From the NCBI GenBank assembly GCA_023213395.1, contig CM041465.1, positions 7,626,001 through 7,690,000 of the forward strand: a stretch of DNA of 64,000 nt, in the 5' to 3' direction. Made by a program: the position numbers and the translations under genes. Below are positions 36,381 to 48,800 of this stretch, one piece after another (within the stretch, counting starts at the first letter, position 1; each line of letters opens with the position of its first letter). This stretch comes from Cycas panzhihuaensis. Taxonomy: Eukaryota > Cycadophyta. The notes under the pieces are model-generated. The model saw only the letters and a list, made by a program, of their open reading frames with translations. It was not told where the DNA came from and ran no database searches.

Positions 36381-36840
36381 ATGGAGACCTTATTTTTCAC
36401 CATGGTACTACTTATCTTTACTAATGGAGGAAGTCATGGTAATCTAGGAGCTTCTGCTACTGTGTGGATGCTCTGTGACCCCTCTAGACATGACTATATG
36501 CATTATGGAGTCTTCCTCCCTGAGGCCACAAATAATGAAGCTGAGTATATAATTATTATCGAGGCCCTTACCAACACGCTTTGTTTCCACCATGGTCCCA
36601 TCATCATCCTTTGTGACTCTTAGATCATCGTGTTGCAGCTTACCGAGATTTACTAGGTATGTTACTCACATTTGAGAGCCCTCACTTTAACCGCCAGATT
36701 TCTCCTATCTCGTTTCTCCTCCATGGATGTTTATCATATCCCTTGAGACTTAAACACTAAGGTAGATGGCCTTGTCTATTGCATCCTTGAGTGTCATCTC
36801 TCCCTTCTTGATGATCCTCCCTAGATAGCCTAGTAGGTTG
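36381..36840 (+). pseudogene. Second (archaeal-type) RNase H of Gypsy-F
   Basis: The frame gives LIFTNGGSHGNLGASATVWM, PEATNNEAEYIIIIEAL and IIILCDS, followed by IIVLQLTEIY. Family motifs are YTDG-S-GNPG, TNN-AEY-A-I-GL and GDS-LVI-Q--G-Y. The first Asp has become Asn (FTNGGS), while the Glu of AEY and the Asp of CDS are kept. The frame continues through DVYHIPRDLNTKVDGL, the C-terminal H..R..N..AD motif, with Val for Ala. Stops at 36621 and later fit former Gln codons. This is the 'aRH' domain that marks Tat-group Gypsy elements. It sits ~4 kb after integrase. Confidence 0.75.
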
Positions 36841-37303
36841 CCTAATTACCTAGGCTTCAGGATTGTCTCATCCTTTATTTTGCAATTCATTCACACCTTC
36901 GAAAGCTAGCCACTAATGAGGTTAAATTATGGTTACTGTTGGGTTTACTTCTATACCTTGCCCTTCGTACCACCTGTGGTATAAGGCCCTTGTATTTTGG
37001 TTTCCACATGTACATACTTCTCGTTCATGTTATTTTGTTGATTACGCTTGTGACTATTAACATCACTTATCTTGCATAGGTGCGATAGGGGCATCCCCCT
37101 CATCCACCCTCTTTCATTATATTTTAGGGTGATGCATAGGTAGCCCTTATACTGCCCCTCTTTCCTCCTTGTCCATGCATTCTATCATGATACTTGTCAC
37201 TCCCTTAGATAATGGCATCTTTGTACTTTGATGTACAATACTAACCTTTGTGTTAACATCATTCCCCATCACTTTATGCTTCCAAGCAACGAGGCTCTGC
37301 TGC
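36841..37303 (+). other. Spacer between second RNase H and 3' LTR
   Basis: A mixed pyrimidine-rich sequence with no convincing coding frame. It ends at the polypurine tract. Confidence 0.5.
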
Positions 37304-37314
37304 TAAGGGGGCAG
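37304..37314 (+). promoter_or_regulatory. Gypsy-F polypurine tract
   Basis: TAAGGGGGCAG directly precedes TGTTTCCTAG, the presumed start of the 3' LTR. Plus-strand DNA synthesis would be primed here. Confidence 0.6.
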
Positions 37315-40300
37315 TGTTTCCTAGCTCTTGGGAATAAACATGGACAACACTACTCAGGTAAGTAGGTACATTTCTATCCTTACTTTTCACTAGATTTAGA
37401 GTGTAGTTAAATATTCATTAGACATGTTCTGCATGCTATTAATTGACTGCATGATTGTTATACCAGCTTGCCTACCTACTTATGCTTACACCTACTACTC
37501 TAGCCTATGATGACGTGAGACAAATATTCCATGGTATCTCATGGCCTTATGCCATGCCTCCACATCATCTTTAAGTACTCTTAGCTCTTGTAGCTTGCTT
37601 TTTACCACTGTTTAGCGTGATGCAATCCCTAACGACCCATTTAGGCCTGATCACCCTTCTCACTTATCGCTTGTCTCTTAGTAGGGCCTAGTTACCACCT
37701 TCTCTTACTTGTTATGGTTCCACCAATACCTAAAGTCTCCCACACACCCTGAAAACCCTCTATTTTATCCTTTTAGAGTCTAGGACCTCTTTTTTTGGGA
37801 GCCTTCTAGGCTTCCCTTTATTTTCTCATCTTGTTTTGAGTGCATCGTGGTACTGTTCATGGTACTATGGCAAACTCTATGGAACCGTGAAGTTTGACAT
37901 GGTGTGACTATTCACTCTTAGTTTTTAGCCTAAGAATGGCCAATTTTATATTAATTGTAAAACTGATGCATGGCATGGGGCTATTTTCCACCCAAGTCAA
38001 GCCCTAATCACTCAATAGGTTAGGGTTGGGTTTAAAAACCTAATTTTTAACTCATTTGTGCCTTCTTCTTCTTCTCTCTTAGGGAAATTTTATAAAGAAA
38101 GAAAGCTCTCTTTTAGTTGACTCCTACTCTCCACTCTTTACTCTTCCTTCCTTAGGGTAGAAACCCTAAGTCGCAGGTCTACAGCAGCCTCATCTAGACA
38201 TGTCCTCCTCTCAAGTGCTCCTCCAAGTCATTTGCATTAAGCTTTCTTTGCAAGTTTCACTCCTTTCTCATGTCATTGAAGGGATCTCTCAACCATCCTT
38301 AAAGGGAGACCCTCTCCTCCCAGTCATCTTATGAGGTAAAACTATTTTAAATTAGTTCTAGTAGGGATTTTCAGTCTTACGTTTTATTGTCTCTTTCTTT
38401 TGGCAGTAGCATTTTCTATATATTGTTATGGTTTTTATAAACTCGTTTCATACACTTCTCCTTCAGAAGGCAAACCCTTCCTCCTCTTGGCTTATTTACT
38501 TCACACCTTAAGGTTTCTTCTAGGTTCCTATAAAGAAGGTTGAGGGAAAAGATTGCAACAAAGAGAGAAAAGAGTTTGAGGCTAGGGTTTTGACCCTCTT
38601 GGCAATCTCCTTTAGGGTAACCCCCTACCCTTTACAACTTTTCTCACCCTATACCTATCTTGCATACTCAGAAACCCTTAAGGGAAGGGATTCCATTGGT
38701 TACATCATTAGCAGCTACTTGCACTGCTTATAACCAACCCTCATATGCCATTAAACTTTGATTTTTGCTATAGGCCTTTATAGTTTACAAATTTTTAGCC
38801 TCATCTTGTAAAGCTTGTAAAAGTTGTATATTTTAACTTTACAACATTTGCAGCTTTTGCATTTTTTTGCAACATTTATTGTTTGCAAACTTTGTCAACT
38901 TTCCTATTGTTTAGAAGCCATAACTTCTTGCTTGATCCACTAGTTTAGGGTACTTGGGTGGGCTAGCCATTCCAAGGCTATCTTTCTCTCCCTTTATACC
39001 CCCTTTCTCCCCATGGTTGTTTGAGTACTTTACATGCATATAGAGTAAAGTTTGAATCATATATTATGCTAGTTTAGAAGGCATTTATATAAGATCACAT
39101 TCTTTTCTTTTAGCGAGCATACATATACATATATGAATGTATACTTACTCTTATGTATACCTAGAATCCATAGGAGGGGAAACTGATTTGTTGTACATGT
39201 CTCGCTATTGAAGTAGGCAAAGATCACCATAAAAGATACAAATATTCCTTTTATTTTTACTACTTTACTTTAAACTTTCCCTTTTATTGCATCTCCTTTT
39301 CTTTTTGATTTCTTTTTGCACTAGTTCTTGGGGAAGGTAAGGAAGCCCTACTAATATCTCTTCTACAACACCAACTGCAATGACGAGTGCTAAGTGGGTA
39401 AAAGAGGATCGTGAGGAAGGAGAAGGGATTGCTACACCATCCATCTCGATTCCAGGTGCACCTGCTTCTACCTTATCTTCTTTCTCATCCCTCTCCCCCT
39501 CTCCCTAAAGAAAAAGAGAAAAGGAAAGGTTACATATACTTTTTTGTTTATAGATTGCTTGACTTACACTCATTAGGGGAAGAAATAAGCCCTTTGCACT
39601 TGTAGGCATTAACCTCACTAGTGAAATAGTTTCCCACCTTTATCACATCCTCATCCCCTTCTTTTACATAACTCTTGTATCTATTAGGGTAAGGATATAA
39701 AGGAAAGTAAGCTTCTCTATCACTACTTTTCTTTCCCATACACTACTAGGGTAGTTTGCACTAGCTATTATATTTTCTTCATATGATTTCTTACCTTCTT
39801 GGTTCCTTTGCTTTTATTGCCATTCATAAAAGAAAAGAGAGAGAGGCTAGCATCAAAAGAGAGTGTTATTATTCTTTTCCTTCTTCTTTTAATTTGTAAT
39901 AAATCAGCAATAGCAAGACTTCATAACACTATGCTATTCATCATAAAATAAAACAAAAGTATATTACATAGAATCTCACACATCTAGCTACTTGCCTAAG
40001 GCATTGGTACCTTAGGAGCGCCCTCTTTTAGGTGGCCCTCTAGTAAGACCTCTTCTTGTCTTACCCCCATTTAGGAGTTGGCCCTTCTACCCAACCTCCT
40101 CTTTGCATATTCGCTATCTCTCTACTCCTTTGTTGTCTATAGGCACCCTCTTCTCCATTAGGGTTTGCCTCCTTCTTTTACCTCCTTCTTGGGAAAAGTG
40201 CATTTTCATCTCATCTCTCCTTCCTCCACTAGTTAGGATAGGAGAGTCCCTTTTGATGCTACTCAGCAAACTGAGGGAGCCCCTTGTCCATCTCGAATCT

Positions 40301-40487
40301 GAGAAGGTGTTCATTGTAAGGGAAGGTTTGTGTGCCATTTGTGAGTCCTCAAACCTATATTCTGACATGTAGACATCCTTTGTAAGCAATCCTTTCTTCT
40401 TCTTCTAAGGATCCTTTAGCCCTGTGATTATTGATTGTATAGGCTTGATCCCCTTACATATGGTGACCCCCTAGAGGTGCACTTCCA
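37315..40487 (+). repeat. Gypsy-F 3' LTR
   Basis: Starts TGTTTCCTAG after the PPT and ends near GCACTTCCA, where the Copia-C reading frame resumes (AAAGGGATTC, Lys-Gly-Phe). ~3.17 kb. From ~37387 it aligns with 22366-25486 with many transitions, so the element is old. It keeps the 40-nt palindrome (37864-37903), the small open frame (39381) and the antisense 63-codon frame seen in the 5' LTR. Confidence 0.85.
37864..37903. promoter_or_regulatory. 40-nt palindrome in 3' LTR
   Basis: The counterpart of 22847-22886 with more mismatches between arms (centre AAACTCTATGGAACCGTGAA). The dyad is therefore more decayed in this copy. Confidence 0.55.
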
Positions 40488-41826
40488 ATAATAAAGGGAT
40501 TCATATAAAGAGAAGGCATCGACTACACTGAAGTCTTTGCACCTATAACCAAGTTGCCCACAATTAGAACTCTTATGACCTTGGTAGCTTAACAAGGTTG
40601 GAAGATTCACTATCTTGATGTAAAAACTACATTTCTCAATGGTGATCTTAAAGAAGAAATCTACATGCCTCAGCCTAAAGGATTTGAGATTACTGCTATA
40701 GAGAAAAAGGTGTGTAGGCTCAAAAAGTCCTTGTACAACTTTAAACAAGCCCCTTGTACTTGGTTCACCAAGTTGTTAAAAAGAATAAGATAAATTAAAT
40801 ATGAGGTTTGTAACTACCAGGATATTAATGTAACACTATTCATCAAATGCTAAAAAGATAAAGTTACTTATCTTTTCATCTTTGTGGATGATATGCTTAT
40901 AATGAGGAATAATGAACAGGTAATCAACTAACTAAAGAAGGACTTAGTTAAAACATTTTAATTATCTGATCTTAAATTAATGAAATACTACTTAGGGATT
41001 GAAGTCACCTAGAAAGATGACAAAATATTTATTTCTCAAGAAAAGTACATCAAAGATCTTCTAACAAAATTTTAATTAGAAGATGCTCAAACTATAACCA
41101 CTCCAATGGAATCCAATGTCAAACTAATAGTTGATGGTGATGATCGTGAGATAGACACAATACTCTATAGGTAACTTATAGGTAGTCTCATCTATACTAC
41201 TAATATAAGACATGATATTGTACACTCTATTGGCATTCTTGCTCGTTACATGATAAATCCTAAGTAGAATAACTGGAAGGCAATAGGGCAAGCATTGAGG
41301 TACCTTAAGATGACCAACAAATATGGTATGTTATATGAACCTAATTTAGAGTTTAAACTATATGCATATACAAATTTAGACTTTACCAAAAATAATGACA
41401 TAGGAAGACCCACGTGTGGGTATGTAATGTTTCTTGGAATAGCAACAATATCATGGAGATTTAGATGATAGAAGATATTCAATTACTAAATCTTAATACA
41501 TTGCTGCTTTTGAGACCAATAAGGAGGTGATATGGATTAGGAATTTATTGGAAACATTGAATATCACCTAAATAAGTCCTACTAGCCTTCGTATGGATAA
41601 GCAATCAACAATCCATATGGCAAAAAATCTTGTATTTCATGATCGTACCAAATAGATAAGTATAAAAATCCACAAGATTCAAGAACTAGTTCATGATGGT
41701 ATAATTCAACTGGAGTACTACCCCATAGCAGATTAAGTGGCTGATATCTTTACCAAACCAATACAAAGGATAAAGCTTGAACAGTTTTGTAGGTAGTTCA
41801 ACTTCTAGGCCTCCATTTCTAACTGA
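40488..41826 (+). pseudogene. Copia-C pol, 3' part (RT core and RNase H)
   Basis: Resumes at KGFI then REGIDYTEVFAP, exactly continuing the frame cut at 22365. It contains [38 protein letters not shown], the catalytic FIFVDDMLI, LMKYYLGIEVT, LIGSLIYTTNIRHDIVHSIG and the RNase H pieces GYVMFLGIATISWR and ADIFTKPIQ. Terminal stop TGA 41824-41826 after ASISN, equivalent to the Copia-A end. Stops inside are nearly all former Gln codons (TAA/TAG). Reading across the insertion shows that Gypsy-F caused no loss of Copia coding sequence beyond a few bases. Confidence 0.9.
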
Positions 41827-41867
41827 TTGGAGGAGATAACAATAGGATTATCATACTCTATTCCATT

Positions 41868-41946
41868 CATGAAAACCCTTTATGGGTGTGAAAGAATAAG
41901 AGTAAGTCTCTACTCTATCCTATTTGTGAAAACCCCTTGTGGGTAA
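41868..41946 (+). repeat. Duplicated GTGAAAACCCC motif in Copia-C 3' UTR
   Basis: Two copies, ~57 bp apart, of a motif like TGTGAAAACCCCTTGTGGG lie between the pol stop and the PPT. The same pair is present in Copia-A (51337-51418) and Copia-B (61789-61870), so it is a family trait. Confidence 0.7.
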
Positions 41947-42242
41947 GAAAGGATAAGGGTTCCACTAGTCTTGGAAAATCAAAACCTGTGAAAACTTAAA
42001 AGGGCATGGGGGATGACCAAGTGGTATATGGAGACTTAACAAATCAAGTTGCATATTTAAGTTGCTTGGCTATTAGGCTACATTAAGAGCTACCTTAGCC
42101 ATTTTTGTTTAAAGGGCTATAGATATTAAAAAGTTAGCAGGTTTTTATTCCCCATGAGGGTTTTTCCATAAAAGTGTCAACGTAATAATGAGACTCAAAT
42201 GAAGATCTCATATAATAGATTTTATCATAACAATCTTTTATC

Positions 42243-42256
42243 ATTAAGGGGGGGAT
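42243..42256 (+). promoter_or_regulatory. Copia-C polypurine tract
   Basis: ATTAAGGGGGGGAT, followed by TAG and then TGAATGTTAATG, the 3' LTR start. It matches the PPTs of Copia-A and -B on the other strand. Confidence 0.85.
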
Positions 42257-42259
42257 TAG

Positions 42260-42563
42260 TGAATGTTAATGTATCAAGGCCATTAAATTAATTATATGAA
42301 GGTGACTCTAGGTTAGCTAAGTCACATAGTTAAATGTAATTTCATTTATATTTAAGTGTAATTTTGGGATCATGTCATTAGGTGGGAAACTCCTTTAGAA
42401 ACCCTAATGCACATCCTCTGTTATATAAAGCTAAATGTGAAAGGGAGAGTCATAATTCCCACCGCTTACTTTTGCTCTTAATCTTGTTCTCTACATTTTG
42501 CTCTTATTATGTGCCATTGCTTTATTATAGTGGAGTGTGTCAACTAGATCCTTCACCCAATAA
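42260..42563 (+). repeat. Copia-C 3' LTR
   Basis: Begins TGAATGTTAATG and ends CACCCAATAA. Aligned by eye to 16813-17115 with ~35-40 differences, mostly C/T and G/A. Confidence 0.85.
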
Positions 42564-43789
42564 AGTAGATATAGTTTTATGGAAGAAAGGGTTTCTAAAC
42601 AAAAATAGAATATAGATTTTAGGCACATTAGTGTTGGATATGTTAAACACTTTACAAGTGTTACATATGTATAAGGAGGCTAAAATTTTAGTCTTGCTTC
42701 AATACAATTTTCCCCTCCAACTGCCTGTGGGGGGATCTAAGGGGGGTGACAACCCCCTTTGGTGGGGGGGTATGGGTGAGGGGAGGGGGGGGGGGTTTAA
42801 ATAGAAAAGATAATTAGGACCATTCATTATAAATACTCTAGATCTAACGGTTTAGATCTTGTACCTTCTTATGACATTCTTTATGTAACCCAAATTGGGT
42901 AATTCTTTATAGAGTGTACATAGTGGATGAATTAATGAGATTAGTTAGGGTTTCATCTCTGTAATTTTTTTAGCTATTACTTAGATTAATAAAAGGTATA
43001 TGCTTAGACTTAAATCTCCTAATTTTCTCAATGTGTGCTTGATTTGTTTATGTTATTTGTTCTTTATATGGTTAAAGTTCTATTAATATTACTTTCATGG
43101 TTGCATTTTGCTCTTCAGCTAGAGTAGATCTATTCAATAGTAAGGGTTTCTTTGGAACTATATCTCTATATCCAAGAGGAATTTAACCTTTAGTCTAAAT
43201 TAGGCTTAACTATAGGGAAGTCTTAAAAAAATCATTAATTTGGCCATATCATTTTCTTGAAGGCTTTGCTTAACCTAAGAATTTACAGGGCTATGTAAAA
43301 CCCTATTTTGGATAATTTTTTTCTTGACATCTCCAAGTAAAATTCTACTTAGAATTACTAGAAATTATAAATTTATGATTTTTAATATTTTGGCCACAAC
43401 TCCTCAACCATTACTCAAGTTTTTCCTAAATTTTAGCTACAGATATATATCATCATTCTGAACAAAAGTCCCTTTTATAATAGTTGCTAGTTCTTAGTTT
43501 AAGTGATTAATATTTCCTTTCTAGGGGCTAGTTTTAAATTAATAGATTTATAAAATTACATAGGTCTCCTAGAACTCCTCCTTCTATAGCCTGATTGGCC
43601 AAGTCCCTTTACTAAAGAAGTTTTCATTTACAATTTTAGTTCCTTTGCAAAAATATTTTTTTAAGGCAAAAAAAGGAGGAAAGGAAATTGTAAAGCAAGT
43701 GGAACAACAGTCTAATGATACCCACTAAAGGCCTAACCTCTTTAAGAATCCATATTCATAAGACAATATTAAGCTAAGGTCATGAAAGA
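42564..43789. other. Unassigned; possibly 5' LTR and leader of Gypsy-D
   Basis: No gene is seen. It includes a G-rich block (42727-42795) and a stretch with LTR-like features (TGTTGGATATG near 42632; ATTAATAAAAGGTAT near 42989), which would fit a 5' LTR of the Gypsy whose gag begins near 43790. No primer-binding site or second LTR was found to prove it. Confidence 0.4.
42727..42795 (+). repeat. G-rich tract
   Basis: Several runs of 5-10 G separated by short spacers on the plus strand, with a small CCCCC patch between. G-quadruplex formation is possible. Run lengths may be uncertain in the assembly. Confidence 0.7.
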
Positions 43790-45634
43790 AAATAGCCCCC
43801 AAATTCAACCCTAATTAGAGGGTTGAACTCATTGATGTAATTGTTTCATTAAGAGGAGAAATAGATCTAAAGCTTCAAGATGTGCAATATATAGTAAACA
43901 ATTTGGTCCTTTAAGTATTTTATATGGTTGTCCCACTCGAGAAAATTTTCACCAATAAGGACAACTAAGTTAAAGAGGAAGACTACCACCATAAAGCAAA
44001 GAAAAAACTTGATTTGGATGATATATTTCAACAAGGATATAGTAATGATGGCATGAATAATGATTACTATGATAATAGATGAGAGAGGCCAACCTTCCTT
44101 TTAAAAGTAGAGCTTAAAAAGTTTATTGGTACTAATGTTTGAACTTGGATATCACAAATAGAATAATGCTTTACCCTTAACCAAGTTCCAAAAGATAAAA
44201 GGATATCAATAACCTCTCTACATATAGAATTTAATCCACACTAGTGGTACCAGTAGGTGAAGAAGAAGGTTAGTGGACTCAATTAAAATTAGGACTATTT
44301 TTTTAAGGACCTTGAGATACAACATGATAACATTTGGGATAATGATTATTTTAGTTAACTCATAAAGATCCAGTAAGGTGATATAGTTTTAGAGTATACC
44401 TCTATATACGAATGCCTATCCACATTAGTTGAGAACTTGAGTGAGGAACAAATACTTAAACTATACATTGGTGGTCTTCGAGATGAGATTAAACATCAAC
44501 TTCATCTCTTGAATATTGCATAGATCACACATGTCATAAGATTAGCATGGCATATTAAATCAAAAAATAAAGCATCCTAATAGTCCATGCCGATGTAGAG
44601 AAAAGAATATCATCCCATGCATCATATGTCCCAATTATGTCACACTCACCAACTATTCAATGGATGACCACCTAAGAAGTTGATGAGAAGAGGTCAAAAG
44701 GGTTATGTTTTAGATGTAATAAAAAATAGGACAAGAACCATTGATGTTCTAAAAAATGATTGTTTATTATTAAGGACATATAAGATGAGGAACAAGAGGA
44801 GGGAAATATTCTAAAACAACCACATCAAAATGTTCTAGAATCTCCAAAATCACCAAGGGATGATTGAAAAGATATTACAACTATCTTAGTCCATGCCTTA
44901 ATTAGAATTGTAGCTCCTTAAACCCTAAAAATCATTGGATATATTAAGAAAAAGTGAGTAGTTGTCTTAATTGACTCCAGAAGCATCCACAATTTCATTA
45001 ATAAGAAACTAGATAAAGAGCTCAATTATTTTCCATATCCAATAAATAACTTTTAGGTCACGGTCGCTAATGGAGGAACATTATCTTATGGTGGAAAATT
45101 CCATAATATTAGGCTCACTATAGGGGAGTATCATTATATACTTTAATATTTGCAATCCCTATTAAAGGTGGCAATGTGGTTTTAGGAGTTCAATAGTTGA
45201 TAACACTTGGCACCATTCAACTTAACTTGCAAGAGTTATTCATTTGATTCAATTTAGAGGGTCAAGAGTACCAACTTAATGGAATCACCCCACCCCCATC
45301 ACAAGTCATTAGCTCATATAGAATGGAGAAGTTGGTATTAAAGGGAGGAGCAGGGTTAATTATAAAGTGTTATGAAATTACGGGTTAGTAGTACCCAATT
45401 GAACAAGCTCTAAGTTATAATAGTCACCCATTACCAGAATTGTAAGAAGTTTTTACTCAACCATTCTTATGCCTTTAAAGAAGACCTTAAGGGACTTCCA
45501 CCACAATGCAAGTAAGACTATGCCATTGAGATTGTTGATGGGAGTTACCCACCTATCATATGACCATATAGGTATTCATACAAATAGAAGAATGAAATTA
45601 AAAGGTTGGTATATGAATTACTAGATGCAAGCAT
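43790..45634 (+). pseudogene. Gypsy-D gag, protease and RT start
   Basis: The start is uncertain. The frame gives VSLRGEIDLKLQDVQYIVNN, then LKVELKKFIGTN with a stop and TWISQIE, the usual KLE-P-F-G-nP--W gag opening. QILKLYIGGLRDEIKH follows, then a knuckle at ~44699-44760 reading LCFRCNKK(stop)DKNH(stop)CSKK, with the Cys and His kept and two stops at expected Trp/Arg. The protease motif is LIDSRSIHNFI (normally LIDSGSTHNFI). RT opens with LPPQCK, AIEIVDGSYPPII and EIKRLVYELLDAS, where LINE-2 interrupts. Confidence 0.8.
45620..45634. repeat. Left target-site duplication of LINE-2
   Basis: ACTAGATGCAAGCAT matches ACTAGATGTAAGCAT at 59434-59448, with one C/T difference in 15. Confidence 0.9.
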
Positions 45635-45854
45635 TTTTTTTTTTTTGATATGGTAAAAATTTAGAAGGGGTTTTAATTAGGTCCCCTAACCTATTACATT
45701 AACTACCTTCTATCGAGAAAAGGAATAGCCATGACAAGCCCATGGCCTAGCCAACTTGAAACTCATGCCCCATCCCCTTTCCTAACAAGCTCCCACAATG
45801 TGCCCTAACAAGTCCAACCTGACCAGACTCAAAAGCTCCTATGAGAAGTTCTCT

Positions 45855-48800
45855 TTCCACACCCAATTTCTTTTATTTACCATAGCCCAATTAGCCAGCC
45901 AATCTTCTGCAACATTTCCTTCCCTATACGTATGCCAAATCTAAACACTCTACTTGGAGCTCAAGATATCCTGAGCATCCCTAATCATATCCAAATTGCC
46001 CCAGTCTGCCTCTGTCTCCCGCTTAAGGCTCCTGATCATATTCAGGGAGTCTACTTCTATTATCACTCTCTCATAACCATCCTCGTCCACCATTGCTATT
46101 GCCTTCTGCATAGCCCTTAATTCAACTTTATGGTTTATCTGGTGACCAAAATATTCTACAAAGTCCTAACAGACTTTCCCATCATGGTTCCTACATAAAC
46201 CACCCCCTCCAGCCTCACCTGAGTTTCCTTTGGCTACCTGATCAAAATTGATTTTAACCTAGTTCTCGTTAGGATGGATCCATTGACATATCCTCCTTTT
46301 TATTTGCTTACCAATCTGGCTCATTATGCCCCACCTTGCCAAGATGTTCTCTTCTCCCTTAGGGATCCTGTCCTCCTCCATGGGCTTTAACATTTCTAAG
46401 ATGTCCCCCTTAATCTTAGTTAAGAGTCTGTACTCTTCCAACCCTCTACCTTGGAAAATTCTTCTATTGTGTTCTTTCCATAAATTCCATATCCCCACTG
46501 GGAGAATTAGTTCCAAAGCCTTCCCAACGAGATACTCTTGAAGAGATATTTCCACATTCTCCACTAGTTCTACAGAGTCCTGGGGGTCACCCATTCTATC
46601 CCAAGTTTGGACTAAAGGCCAGCCCAAATACCTCTGGAATAGAGACAATGGATGCTGAGACTCAGCATCCCCCCTACATAACTCACATCTATTCACCATG
46701 GAAAACCCCCACTTTATAAGATTATCAATTGTTAGGAGCTTATTCTACAAGCATAACCGCTAGAAAGTAACTACCTTTGGGATTAGCCCAAGCTTATAAG
46801 CCCTAGCCAACATGTCCTCCTTATCCATACCTTCCTCCAACATGAGTGAGTTATACCCATCCTTTATAGTGTATGACCTTGAAGGGGATGGTGACCAAAT
46901 CAAAATATTTGCTAAAACCCTCTTAAGGATATATTGATGATATAATTTACACTTAAGGTTCTGAATCTCCTCCTCTATACCCTGTAAATTGTCAAATGTT
47001 CTCCAATTCCTATTTTTACCCTGTCCCTCCCAGTAGTTCTTGACTAGCTGGACATAGACATCCTTACAAACCCCCTGCATGTTACCAATAGATGGTAAGT
47101 CCCTTAATTTATAATTACCACATTATTTGTCCTCCCAAAATCTGATACTTTCCCCATTTCCCAATTTCCATCTTAGGCCATTACTCAGGATGGACCTTTA
47201 TAACAAAAGGCCTTTCTAAATGGGAATCCAGTAACCCCCCCTACCTCATCCTTCAGGAAGTGCTTGCCCCCAAGGTATTTCCTGGCTACGATATTTCCCC
47301 ATTGAGAGCCTTCCTCCTTTGCCAATCTCCAGTCTAGTTTTGCTAATAGGGCTCTATTAAAGAGCCCCAATCTCCTAACATTAAGTCCGCCTGCCCACCT
47401 GGGTTTACAAACCTTTTCCCAGGAAACCAAATGTATTATATTTTTCTCCTTAGATCCTAACCAGAGATATCTCTTCATGATGCTCTCTACTATTGAAATG
47501 ACCTTACTCGACATCTTGAATAATGACATCATATAAACTGGGATACTCTATAAGGAGGCCACCGCTAGTTGAATTTTACCAGCCAAACTGAGTAAGGACC
47601 CTTTCCATCCAACTAACTTTCTCTGGAACCTACCCAGAATGGGATTCCATAGGTCCTTGCTCATGTTACCCATAAAAAGGGGCATCCCCAAGTAAGTAGT
47701 CAGGAGAGTTCTGGTTGGAATCTCTAGAACCTTACTAATTCTCCTCTGAAGCCTTTTTGGGGTATTGATAAAAAAGATGGAGCTTTTCTCTAGGTTGATT
47801 ATTTGGTTAGAGGCCTACTCGTAAGCCTGGAGACCAGATTTCAAAGCCCTGGCCTCCCTTAAGGAGGCTTTACTTAGAAAAATGTTGTCGTCAACAAACT
47901 GATGATGGATGATATTTTCCAAGTTAGAGGAAGGCCTTAACCCTGTCACCCATCTGACCCTCTTGGCCTCCTCAGTAGCCCTCCCTAAAATTTTTGCCAA
48001 TATAATAAAGAGGTGGGGAGATATGGGGTCTCCTTGCCTCAACCCCCTGAATCCAGAAAAAAAGGGGGTTAATGAACAATTTATCAACATAGAAAATAAA
48101 GGACTAGAGATGCAGTACCTCATCCATGCCCTCCACTCCTCCCCAAAACTAAAAGCCTTAAGATAATCTAGGAGACAGTCCCAGGCCACCCTGTCATAGG
48201 CCTTGGATATATCAGTTTTTACTATCATACCTGCTTCTTTTCTATGGTAGGTTGAGTGAACTCTTTCGTGGACTATTATTATACCATCCATGATCTGTCT
48301 GCCCTTAATGAACCCATATTGATTTGAAGAGATAATGGATGGCAAACAATCCTTGAGATAATTTGCTAATAATTTTACAAAGATTTTGTATTTAACATTA
48401 CATAAACTTATTGGTCTGAAGTCCTCCATGACTTTCGCACCCACCTTTTTGGGTATCAAAACCAAAAAGGTAGCCTGCCATTCCTTTAAGATTGTTTTCT
48501 TCTCGAAAAATTTGTTCAACACCATTTTTAAATCTTCCTTAATAATGTCCCAGTACTCCTGAAAAAAATGCAGGGGAAAACCATTTGGCTCTGGGGCTTT
48601 GTCCCACCCCATACTGAATAATGCTTTCTCCACTTTCTTAAAGGGTGGATGGATCTGTCAGCTTTCTATTTTAGGCATCAGAGATCAACCTTGGAATACA
48701 TCTCAGTAGGTTCGAATGTAAGTCTAGATCTTGGCATCTAGATTCTTCAAATAATTCTTTGAAATACTTCATCATTGTACCTCTAATTTGTTCTTCTGTC

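Larger units (their letters stand above)
22366..40487 (+). mobile_element. Gypsy-F: giant Ty3/Gypsy, Tat-like, ~18 kb
   Basis: Inserted in the RT gene of Copia-C between codons for VA and KGF. Order: 5' LTR, gag, protease, RT-RNase H, integrase, antisense plant-mobile-domain gene, second RNase H, PPT, 3' LTR. LTRs of ~3.1-3.2 kb and an ~11.8 kb interior, with a second (archaeal-like) RNase H and an antisense accessory gene, suggest the Tat group (Ogre/Grande-like). That placement is from architecture, not a tree. All genes are broken by stops. The 5' LTR seems to lack ~70 bp at its outer end, and no target duplication is evident. Confidence 0.88.
16813..42563 (+). mobile_element. Copia-C: old full-length Ty1/Copia, split by Gypsy-F
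   Basis: A complete plus-strand Copia: 5' LTR 16813-17115, PBS, ~2 kb leader, gag-pol, PPT and 3' LTR 42260-42563. The coding region is interrupted between 22365 and 40488 by the Gypsy-F insertion. Without it Copia-C would be about 7.6 kb, the same size as Copia-A, and the two share domain order, leader length and 3' motifs, so they are diverged members of one lineage. The two LTRs differ at roughly 35-40 of ~303 positions by eye, mostly transitions, so the insertion is old. I could not find a clean 5-bp target duplication. Confidence 0.9.
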
